The position numbers were made by a program, and so were the translations under genes. Below the pieces are notes generated by a model. The model saw only the letters and a program-made list of their open reading frames with translations, made no database searches and had not been told where the DNA came from. From Glandiceps talaboti (taxonomy: Eukaryota; Hemichordata; Enteropneusta; Spengelidae), in NCBI RefSeq assembly GCF_964340395.1, contig NC_135558.1, positions 14,538,500 to 14,602,499 on the forward strand: 64,000 nt of DNA. The letters run 5' to 3'. Below, one piece after another: positions 54,700 through 64,000 of this stretch (positions are counted from its first letter, which is position 1; each line of letters begins with the position of its first letter).

Positions 54700-55330
54700 T
54701 TTGTCAAATTTACCCTGGGGAAAAAGTCGAGCCATTGTACATTGTAACAGTGTTACAGTGTTAGTTCATGCCTACCAATCTGTTTGTTTTTAATAAGTTT
54801 TATGCTGCTTTCTTGGACCAGAGATTTGCCATATCCATCACACTAAATCACCCACGGCTGCTTATATAGACGTGCCACATGCTGGGGCAAGTGCTGACTG
54901 GAAACGTTATAGAGCAAATTTAACACGTTTAAATGCTCGTACATGCACATCTTCAACATGATGTCAAAAAAAATATCTCACTCAAGCATTTTAGGTGAAT
55001 TTTCGTATGTGGCTGCACAAACTGCGAGGGACACTATTGACTGCCCTGGGGAAATTGAGTCACCCTGACACATTCTAAAGCTTATAGATACACTTTGCAT
55101 ATATGGTAGTACATGACTTTCAAAACTTTTTAATTTCAAATAAGTTCTAAATGATGAATTTTTTGGCCTGAGATTTACCTTTACCGTCCCGCATGCGCGC
55201 TGCGGCCCCCGATTTTTTCTGAATATACCAAGTGTCGAGTCATGCGCTGCCTGCCCGGGAAAAACAGGATGTCTTCAGTACATTTAAATATTTATGGATG
55301 TGTGCTAGTACCAACGTTGCAACGTAGATG
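54700..55330 (+). repeat. Degenerate ~340-bp tandem duplication
   Basis: Ordered matches: accctggggaaa..gtc (54711) with gccctggggaaa..gtc (55043), and aataagtt...ttggaccagagatttgcc (54791-54830) with aataagtt...ttggcctgagatttacc (55138-55178). A third partial start, gcccgggaaaaa, is at ~55253. Spacing is ~330-350 bp. Confidence 0.55.
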
Positions 55331-55459
55331 TCATTTTCTGTGTTTATGTTCTTTCACCCCTGTTCTCATGCATTCACGTAGGCGGGCCATGGAAATATGA
55401 AAATGTGTGTCTAGATCTACCATGTACGTCACTGATAAACAAGGGTAGGCCCTGGTATA

Positions 55460-55498
55460 GGTCAAAGGTTTTCAACTGTGACTTCCGGTAATATGGCG
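55460..55498 (+). promoter_or_regulatory. DR1-like / ETS / YY1-like motif cluster
   Basis: AGGTCAAAGGTT (55460-55471), ACTTCCGG (55481-55488) and ATGGCGG (55492-55498) occur in that order. ETS just upstream of ATGGCGG is the usual arrangement around housekeeping transcription starts. The frame from this ATG closes after 12 codons, so any coding use would need a nearby donor. Confidence 0.4.
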
Positions 55499-56038
55499 GA
55501 CATGCACCTAGTGACTCCCCGAAGCTGTTGATGATGTTTTAATTTCTTGCGAGGAGTTGTGCAGTGTACACTTGTAACCAGACTTCCTTCACAACCAACC
55601 AACCAAGGAAGGTCTAGTGTCATAGTATAGTTGATCACGTCGTGAGCCATAGTCGTGACAAAAGTGTTTTTTTTTCTACTCACGGCCTGTCTGAGTTCAA
55701 GTCTATCCCTTTCCATTGATTACGTAATCAGCTGACCAACTCCAGTTGACTTGGTGTTAATAGCCCTGGATGGGGTTAATCACATGTGTTAATTCATACA
55801 ATTTACTGGCATTTAATTAATATACATTACTTGTTTTCATTCTGATAAGTTGTGATGATGATAGAAACGGATTCAAGTAAGAAAGGAGCCAGAATTTTCA
55901 AATCTGTATTAGTTGTGTGAAAGCTAAGAATGGCTCATAGAAAGGAAGAGACTGTTGGTATGTTGTTGAAGCAGGCCAATGAAGGAATATACCATTAACA
56001 GGGGAGAGGAGGGGCTCTGAGAATCAGAAGGACTGCAG

Positions 56039-56076
<38 letters not shown>

Positions 56077-56077
56077 G
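56039..56077. repeat. (CA)n-(TA)n
   Basis: About 9 CA then 10 TA units. Confidence 0.95.
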
Positions 56078-56753
56078 TTAACAAGTTCAAGCTTAACTAT
56101 TAAGCAAAGGTCACTATTAATCAATCACAAAGGTCACTAAACTTTAGCTTGAATTACATCTCTAGACATATGATATTAACTATTGTCTTGACACCCATGT
56201 CAGCTTTTGCATTAAAAGATATCCATATCTTTAAATAGGTGTTTGGCGACATGTACTTTTGGTAATTACGAATCCATGACAAGGTCGTACTCTACACCAG
56301 CTAGTTTCAATGTGTATTGGAGATAATGTTGTGCAGTTCCTAAACATGCAATTAATGATACTAGTGATAGATTCTTTTGACTGAACTTCAATTTCCCCCC
56401 TCCCTTTGTCTGTATCTGTCATCCTTTTAACATACACTTCATATTACACTTTCAAATGTTTTGATATGAAAAATGCAGACGTGCCGAATGTTGAAATAAT
56501 GTATAATATGCCGACCTTGCTGAACTAAACTATTATCGTACATTATCAATGTACATTTACAGTTGATTGAATCTAGCCTAGAACGGAAATATTTACATTG
56601 ATATTGTTAGATTACTAATATTGATATCCAACTTTGTACATTTTGCAACATCAGTGACAGACATTGTTACACTTTCATTAAATCTTCGAGGTAATATCAG
56701 CAGTAAACAACGATACGCAGTAGTTGCCTTGTCTGGAAATACTAGTCCCATAC

Positions 56754-56810
56754 GTTTGTTTGTTTGTTTGTTTGGTTTTTTGTTTGTTTGTTTGTTTGTT
56801 TGTTTGTTTT
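56754..56810. repeat. (TTTG)n
   Basis: About 13 units with one T-rich break. Confidence 0.95.
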
Positions 56811-57161
56811 GAAATGACAGTGCTGCTACAATAGTGTAATTCTACTAGTGTGCAATCTTTCATATTTATAATGTGCAGCCATTTCAAGGACTTTACTCTT
56901 TCAATCACACACTTGATGAACATATATCTCTGATGAAGAGAAAACAAGACTTAGTCAAGGAAAAACAGACAACTGCTTGTATAAAGTTGTCTATTCATTC
57001 ACGCAAATGAACAGCGTACTAATCAGTATCCAACTGTGATAAGGTCGTAAAATATTGAACTAATTTACCGTACACTTCCACGAATGAAGTAACTTTAGAG
57101 ACTAACTTTGAAACCAACACTACTTATCCATTAACGTCTATGTAAACATTATTTGTTCTAG

Positions 57162-57507
57162 ATGAAATCAACTGTAAGATGTCTTGTGACTCTGGCGACA
57201 TATGTAAATATTATTTGACCAAATGCTTCTGGAAGTACAGGGATGGTCTCCAGGAAAAGATGTTAAGTTTGACAACTTATTGTGCGAACATATACTATTT
57301 TGATTGTATTTTATTAGTATGTTTAAGCATATAGATGAGTCATTGCAAGTTGACGCTACACATCTCTCGTTGAACAAGGCACATCTTGCACAGAACTATT
57401 GTGATAAATTCTTTTACCTCGCGTATAAATTATCCAGCGAGATTGCAAATATTGGCGAAAATTTATTGTTAGCGATTAATGCTATTTCACGCTTATCTAT
57501 CTTATAG
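57162..57507 (+). CDS. Candidate terminal exon(s) of unknown gene
   Basis: Two open segments follow good acceptors: ttatttgttctag (AG at 57160-57161) and tgtattttattag (AG at 57316-57317). The first reads INCKMSCDSGDICKYYL, cysteine-rich. The second starts FKHIDESLQVDATHL and ends at TAG 57505-57507. AATAAA lies 11 nt beyond (57518). A weak donor at 57262 would join them in phase through a 56-bp intron. No domain recognised, and each part alone could be chance. Confidence 0.2.
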
Positions 57508-57523
57508 AATTGAAGAGAATAAA

Positions 57524-60500
57524 GAAATGAAACGTGACATTTATAATATTTTATAATAATACCATTGGTTGCATGCTAATTAGTAATTCTTGTTTGAGTC
57601 TAACATATACTACTAAGACCTGTAGTGATCCCTACATCGTGTTATTCTGTTTATCGAAAGGGTAGGGGTTGAAGGGAACCATCGTGCTGAAACTCTCTGT
57701 TTTGTACTCAGGCAAGGTCGAACTATGTTTTCATCACTCGTAGCATGACCCAGTGAACACGACTCGCATTACTGCATGCCTAGTTGTAATTCAAAACGTA
57801 CCAATACTCGATTCTTCATACAATATTCACGTTCTTTTGTAGCAATTTATGATAACCCAGAGAGTATAATCCTGTGCAATAATCAGTTTTTTTTTTACAA
57901 TGTTATCATAATAAAAAAGCTACAATTAATGGGGTTTCTTCTTAAATGGCACATTTGCATGTAAGCCGTGTATTGCATACGCCATCATATACCAGTATTC
58001 ATATATAAGGAATGTAATTTAGCATGATATTGACTAAAGCGTGAAAGTAATCCCGACGAGGATAATAATTCCTACATGTCGCTGATGTCAAAACCTAAAT
58101 GATAATCGAATGAATATTGTTCTCGCCAAAGGCGATACAATACAAAATCAACTTTTAGAATCTGAATCCTTGTAATATATTTATAAGTCTCAATTCACCA
58201 AATTAGGTTGCGTCGAATGATGGAAGTGTCACATAAAATTGTTGCAATCGTCGCTACAGAATTTGCAATTGTGTCACATACACACATTTTGTGGGCATAG
58301 CGTGAAATATTATTAAAAGGTTAGAAGATGAATATGGATTATTAAAAACATACTACACACAATACGCAAATACAATAAAAAATGTCCACAATCGTTTATA
58401 TCTTGTGGGGGAAATGAACTCTATTTATACAACATGACTATGCTGCAGGTTAGAGTGTCAGTTGGATATAATGCTGAACCTAGATAACTGATTAATGAAT
58501 TATATCAACAAGTTATTCTCCAGTGATTTTGGCGCCAGTTGTAGTTTGAGTGAATTGCACAGATGACGATAAGGCGGTAACAAAAAGAGAAATTAATGTG
58601 ATGACTTTATGGCATATTTGGTTGTCTAATATGTAGACAATTTAAAAGCTGCACATTAAAGTAACTGTGTTTCTGCTTTAAAATCTACACACGGGTAAGA
58701 TGAGTTCATACACTTTGTGGGTGCAATTGTTTCTGATTACTCACTGTATATTTACTTACTGGAACATAATTAGCCATTACTTGCAACTGCAACTCTCTGG
58801 ACTCAAACCTGGTATTACTATAAAGATATAACTTATAAAGGATCCGATGACATAGTTTATTATACCAACATACACGTAGAGTAAATTACCACCGTGCAAT
58901 CAACTGTTCTAACAGTTGCAGAAGACGATGCTAATGTCATAGACATTATTCGTTGACATTACAAGTATACTAGTTTTATGTATGTAAACATGTATTGACT
59001 CAGCGTCGGCACTTTAGGTCGAGTAAACCTTTTCCTTCCTTTAACAAGAACATATAACAAAATGTTTAATGTGTCGATGTTACGATGTTCAGATTTATTG
59101 AACTGGCAGTCGCTACAATTCCTATAATATACGTTTCTACAACATTACATCTAAGCAAATAGCAGGCTGTATGCCGGCATTGATAAAAGAGCTATTCTTC
59201 AAGGTTTTGTAAGGTAAAATAAAGTGAGCTTTACAATGTAGAACACGCTACTAAGCAAGTAAATCTGTGTTTAACATATCGACTCTTACATATTTCATAA
59301 CTAGAAGTTATATATACATATCTATGGTGTACTATATTGACAGCATATAACGTTTGAACAAATTTCCAGTATCATCAATGTTTAATGTAATTACATAATC
59401 TTCCAAAAGCCGCCGCCTTTAGATAAGTCGCTCCCTGGATCATTTATAACACATCTGAGAATTGTCCATATTTAGCAGAAATTAGATTTCTTAAACATTT
59501 CATAGCCAGTTTGTTTGTTTGTTTGTTGAATACAATATTTGTTTCTTCTAAGCCTGCAAAAAATCCTTATAAATAAATGAAGATATGCACTATCACTCCG
59601 GGAGTTTTTGTTACTTCGACAAACAACAAAAGTCAGCAAGACCAACTTTTACAGAAACATACTGCTTATACACAAATTACTTTTGAAAATGTATTCCCTG
59701 ATTGTCTAGATACCGGCCTGTCACGAATGACATTTCAAATTGTATGCATTGATAACATGAGAACTTGAAAACATACAACCTACCTCAAACACCCCAGTAC
59801 TTTTAGTCAGGTCAATCACATTTTATTGACGGGGGGGGGGGGGGGGGTTAGGGTTGTTGTCATGGAAAAAAAATAGTTCAAATACAAGTTTACTAGGGAT
59901 CGTGTTAGCTAAACCAGTTTGGCAAAGAGTATATGATATACATTCCAAATACCTTGATGTTAACGAAAGTAGAAAATGACTCCAGTGTTTCGTGCAACTC
60001 TATCTATCGGAAAGAGATAACGAGATACATCCTGTGGCCAATCAATAAACCAATTTAGACTTTCCATAGAGGCATTCGAAATAAGGACCAATTGCTGAAT
60101 TTAAAATTATATAATGTGGCTGTAATCTACTGATTTCGCGTAGGCATATTTCGACTTTTGTTTGAAGTGAAACTATAAAATGACGATCTTAATCAGCAAA
60201 TGACTCTGTGGATATTTCAAATATTGGTAAAATGTCCATCATAGATTATTAAACAGACAGAACAAAGTTGACCAAACCTTGTAATATAAATGCCAACCAA
60301 GGTATTGATTACTAGTAAATATGCAATTTCCTGTTTGAATCCGGGCGTGGTCAAATTTATCATGTCTATGAATTTTCAGAAGATGCCGCCGAAGGCATTC
60401 TATCAAATGTTCATCAAAATGTCAAATACTATTTAAGAACAAATTTAAATCTTTGATTTCCTGCGATGATTTAGGATACAAAGGTCGGTTTCTTTAAATG

Positions 60501-60939
60501 TATTTATGTTTGTGAATGCCGGTATGAAATAGCGATAGGGGAGAGGGGGTTGTTTAGTGAAAAAAAATAACCCAGTTTTAATACAGAAACGGAAACAAGT
60601 GCGGCTATAATTGGAAGTGCCAAGCTTCAAAACTATTAATCTTGCAATCATCGACATTTGACCTTGGTAGGGTCTGCTTGGATTAAAAAAACAACAACAA
60701 ATGTACCATGTACCAGAGGGATTTGCACATTATTTTGGCATTGATGTAAGCGTGTGATGTAGAATATTATGTTTTCAGTAAATCCATGCAGTCAGGCGAA
60801 TTATAATACTGACTTTTGCAAAAAGGTATTTTATGTTACGCGAAACAGTCCATCAATATCCCCCATAGATGTAATTTTATGTACAATTATCTATTTTCGA
60901 GAAAAGTACAGTGATTTTGTTCTAATTATTCTTTCGTCA
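57524..60939. other. No gene seen
   Basis: Only short frames; the G-run at 59830 is the single low-complexity feature. Confidence 0.55.
59830..59848. repeat. (G)n homopolymer
   Basis: Run of about 18 G after ttgac. Its length is likely unreliable in sequencing. Confidence 0.9.
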
Positions 60940-61028
60940 TACGTACGTACGTACGTACGTACCTACCTACCCACATACATACATACATACATACATACAT
61001 ACATACATACATACATACATACATACAT
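60940..61028. repeat. (CGTA)n-(CTAC)-(CATA)n
   Basis: About 6 cgta units, a cctaccta transition, then ~13 cata units. Confidence 0.97.
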
Positions 61029-61482
61029 GGGGGAATTTGCATGCATATTAATTAAAACAATTTGCCTAAAATAGTTTGCACTAACAATCTGTAAGGTTAA
61101 GAATATTTGTAAAACACATTTGAACAGAATAACAATCTATGTAACTGTACACTCAGAGAAGTATTTACCACATAAAGCAATTAATTATTCAGTACTTTTT
61201 ACACTCTTTGAGCTGAGATTTATGAATTCAAACGTGTTTTCTTTTTGAATATCATAAAAGTTTAATCGTGAAAAGCGAGGATGAAATGATATGATACCAT
61301 GCAAACAATGCCGATAGTCACGCATGCGTAAAAGTAACCGTATTCATCATCACCAGGGTTTTTAAATTGAGAATTAATTGTCATGTTAACGAAAGACAGC
61401 TCAAGTGTAAGTCTTGACCTCGTGATTTAATTACTTTCACTTCCGTCTGTACAAATGACAACATACTCTAATAATGAGTGCA

Positions 61483-61490
61483 TGACGTCA
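61483..61490. promoter_or_regulatory. Perfect CRE palindrome
   Basis: TGACGTCA followed by cgagcag, in unannotated sequence. Confidence 0.3.
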
Positions 61491-61857
61491 CGAGCAGTAC
61501 AAACTGGAGATTTCCACCGCTTTTAAAGACCGATTCATCATTATCGTAATAGGAGTGTGGACATGATGAAGTGGTACCTCCAAGCCATAATGAGACAATC
61601 TGCTGGTGATTAATTCAAAAGGGTTTTCGGAGTCAAAATTGTCAAAAAATATGAATTGCTTGTTCACCTAATTGGTTTGTAATTTGTTTTCGATGTATGA
61701 GGAGATAAAAAACAGAAATCTGTCCTGGTTTATTTTGATAATATCAGACATTTGCGTTATGCTGTAATGTTGAAAATAACTTCTTCATATATCTTAATGA
61801 TAACAAAAAGAGACATATACAACCCCAACAAGACACAGACAGGCGGACAGTCAGACG

Positions 61858-61924
61858 GATAAACAAACAAACAGACAAACAAACAAACAAACAAACAAAC
61901 AAACAAACAAACAAACAAACAAGA
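61858..61924. repeat. (AAAC)n
   Basis: About 15 units after a short cagacgg stretch; aaat variants continue to ~61970. Confidence 0.95.
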
Positions 61925-62120
61925 AAAACACCAAATGAATAAATAAACAAATACATAAATAAATAAAAAAAACGACTAAACAAACACACACACATAATAT
62001 TGAGTACATGTAAAAAAATACATATATAATATAAATAAACATTTATTGATTATATAAATATATAAATATATAAATATATATATATATATATATAGTTTTG
62101 GTAGTACTGGAACTCTTTCT

Positions 62121-62167
62121 TGGGTGTAACTCGGAGTTTCACGCATATTGCGATCATCAGACACTGA
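62121..62167 (-). ncRNA. Hammerhead-like motif, left arm of palindrome
   Basis: This is the exact mirror copy of the motif at 62165-62211, because the two arms are perfect reverse complements. Core CTGATGA reads from 62160 down to 62154, GAAA from 62140 to 62137, and the predicted cut is between 62128 and 62127. The 5' strands of helix I of the two copies overlap at the palindrome centre. Confidence 0.5.
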
Positions 62168-62211
62168 GTGTCTGATGATCGCAATATGCGTGAAACTCCG
62201 AGTTACACCCA
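62165..62211 (+). ncRNA. Hammerhead-like motif, right arm of palindrome
   Basis: CTGATGA is at 62172-62178. Helix II is 80-82 with 88-90 (CGC/GCG, loop AATAT) but has a U-U opposition (62179/62191) where G10.1-C11.1 is normal. GAAA is at 62192-62195. Helix III is ACU/AGU (95-97 with 201-203, loop CCG). H17 is T62204, giving a GUU triplet. Helix I is GUGU/ACAC (68-71 with 205-208), then an A/C mismatch and more pairs. This is the architecture of the motif at 13937 with different helix sequences. The U-U position probably lowers activity, so this copy could be a decayed or divergent form. Confidence 0.5.
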
Positions 62212-62240
62212 AGAAAGAGTTCCAGTACTACCAAAACTAT

Positions 62241-62422
<182 letters not shown>

Positions 62423-62673
62423 TATGTTTCAATCTCTTGAGCTATTTGACTAATTACAAACACACTTGATATGTGTGATGTCACGAGTGTTTCTTTGATT
62501 AGTCAATGCTCTTTAACATACTCAATCGTGGGTATTTTTCGAGGACACTCGTTAGAGTAGAGAGGAATACAGATTACAACATTTGGGCAAGGTTCATTAC
62601 ATTACAAGTACTGTGATTGTCTGAAAAACAGATGAGAAATAATTTTGAACATTTCACAACTACTAGGTTTTAA

Positions 62674-62760
62674 TGTATGAATGTATGTATGTATGTATGT
62701 ATGTATGTATGTATGTATGTATGTATGTATGTATGTATGTATTTATTATTATTATTATTC
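62674..62760. repeat. (TATG)n-(TTA)n
   Basis: About 17 TATG units then 5 tta units. Confidence 0.97.
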
Positions 62761-64000
62761 GACTGGACATTACATTTATTGTGCTTAGATATGCGTACTG
62801 ACAAATTGAAACATCTGTGTAACATTTTCCTGCTCTCATGTTTCAGTATTTCTACGAAGTTAGTATTGCTAATGCAGTGTTACGAAATATATGTATAATT
62901 TATAACGTATACAGACTTTATTACATCTAAACATTAGATGATTAGTTGGAGTGTCTCAGAAATGCATCATCTTATTTTGATAAAGTGAAAATCACGAAGG
63001 TTAGAGGTACAAATTAAACACAAAGATACACAATTAGTACAAATGTGTAGCAAAAATTAAATATCCAGTCATCATCTGTTACATTATTTAAGACTTACTT
63101 TCTTGTTTTAAATCTGAAGACGTTGTTATTTGCGTCTCTAACCACTGATGTTTTCATTAGTTATTACATGTGTTTGATTTGTTTGCTGTAAGTGTCGGAA
63201 GGCTATATAGAGCCATAATTCCGCTTAAGAGGAAATGCAATTCGCAATCGCCTATAAAACTGAACAAGATACTTACTTAACTCAGTAGGGGTATTTTATG
63301 ACACAGAATGGAAAGTTTATTGATTTTTAATAGATCTTTTTTATTATGAAATAGGTGATGGATTTTCACACTTAGAGAACGTTTAATGCGCAAGATTGTC
63401 TGTTTGCTGACGCAATACGATATATCATTGTTGAAAGACGGATTTGTCATGGCGGATATTGCACTCTTGCATTATAAGAATAACACATTTATGTTAAAGA
63501 CGGCGCAAAAAACCTTGTACCCCTACAAGGCAAGGTGATGCATCAAACTAAAGTGTTACAAGCAGTGTGGTGATACATGTCTGAAGTTGAGGGCGCTATG
63601 AATTGTATTTTGACAGTGGACAACAAGCATAAGGATGTGTTGCTTTTGATCGTCATCACCTCAATATGAACGAATATGGTTTTGATCGCTCAGACGATGG
63701 GCGTGAATCTTAGCGACAATAAATCAAAATCGTTCGTACCACTGACATCACTCCAGTTTGGAAAACAAAATGAAATACCAAATCAAATCCCTAGTATAAA
63801 ATCCCTTCAAATAAAAACTATAATAACTTTAATAATAACTAATTTGTTATGGAAAATTCTATTAAGCTGTCTCTCCCACGTTGATAATTCGAATAATCCG
63901 CTATTAATCAGACACCTTGGGGTCACAGTGATCATATTCTTACGACAGGGCTAGTGTGGATTACATAATCTATTGCCGTATTATAAAACATTAATGACTT
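62761..64000. other. No supported gene
   Basis: An ATGGCGG start at 63449 opens a 29-codon frame ending over a possible donor (aag|gtgatg, 63535). This is too little to call an exon. Confidence 0.5.

Larger units (their letters stand above)
55499..57161. other. Non-coding as far as visible
   Basis: Lies between the ETS/YY1 cluster and the candidate exons at 57162. It contains only the CA/TA and TTTG arrays. Confidence 0.45.
61029..62053. other. No gene seen
   Basis: A CRE at 61483 and the AAAC array at 61858. Confidence 0.55.
62092..62240. repeat. Perfect 149-bp palindrome (74-bp arms, 1-bp centre)
   Basis: The left arm 62092-62165 and right arm 62167-62240 are reverse complements at every base as read by eye, with a single G at 62166 between them. 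The left arm abuts a (TA)n tract. The right arm continues for a further ~56 bp of non-palindromic sequence to a second, longer (TA)n. Perfect identity means a very recent origin or active homogenisation. Such palindromes also arise as assembly or fold-back artefacts. Confidence 0.9.

Noticed and set aside
56930-56955. CTGATGAAGAGAAAA as a hammerhead
   Set aside because: No room for helix II between the two core boxes.
63449-63538. ATGGCGG start with a 29-codon frame and possible donor
   Set aside because: ATGGCGG is near its chance frequency here and no ETS site or second exon is seen.

Overview
This is AT-rich, gene-poor nuclear DNA from an animal. The evidence is a eukaryotic splice acceptor, polyadenylation signals, a tRNA-derived SINE, inverted-repeat elements, hammerhead ribozyme motifs and very many long microsatellites, mostly (CATA)n/(TATG)n, (CA)n, (TA)n, (GA)n and (CAGA)n. 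The repeat style suggests a marine invertebrate, possibly a lophotrochozoan. That is an inference, and the phylum cannot be fixed from this sequence.

Only one gene is convincing. A 112-codon reading frame at 42163-42501 (+) lies just downstream of a strong splice acceptor and is followed by a ~1 kb 3'UTR with AATAAA at 43478. It encodes a secreted peptide precursor: signal peptide, then an 11-residue segment CDGPNCFNPQW with two cysteines ending at a Lys-Lys site, then a charged spacer and further basic cleavage sites. The layout is like a neuropeptide prohormone, but no family is recognised. A GC-richer segment near 34290-34394 that ends in a perfect GTAAGT donor could be its 5' exon. Weaker exon candidates are at 51079-51300 and 57162-57507 (+). 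Almost all other open frames are translations of microsatellites or chance frames.

Layout. 1-13 kb: unique-looking sequence with microsatellites at 1.8, 2.7, 3.1, 6.9 and 10.6 kb and one copy of a terminal-inverted-repeat (TIR) element (4327-4686). 13-14 kb: TATG arrays, then a (TA)50 tract next to a hammerhead ribozyme motif. 14-22 kb: a second TIR copy (17503-17825), a possible regulatory cluster near 18.8 kb, a long imperfect inverted repeat (20945-21465) and a ~500 bp CATA array. 22-31 kb: a TA/TATG compound array, a SINE inserted in a degenerate minisatellite (25.7-26.3 kb) and a CA/TA/CATA array. 31-32 kb: ~0.9 kb of sequence with a 5-bp period. 32-43.5 kb: the peptide gene and its probable intron. 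43.9-45.1 kb: GA, CAGA, CATA and CATT arrays. 45-57 kb: tRNA-like repeats, the third TIR copy (47506-48048) and a degenerate ~340 bp duplication. 57-64 kb: mostly blank, apart from a perfect 149-bp palindrome at 62092-62240 that carries a second hammerhead-like motif on each strand and sits between two TA tracts.

The most unusual content is the pair of TA-bracketed loci. They share one hammerhead architecture, with the helix sequences changed on both strands so that pairing is kept. They look like a small, possibly mobile, ribozyme-bearing element family associated with TA microsatellites. Hammerheads are already known in animal retrozymes and Penelope-like elements, so novelty must be tested by database search.
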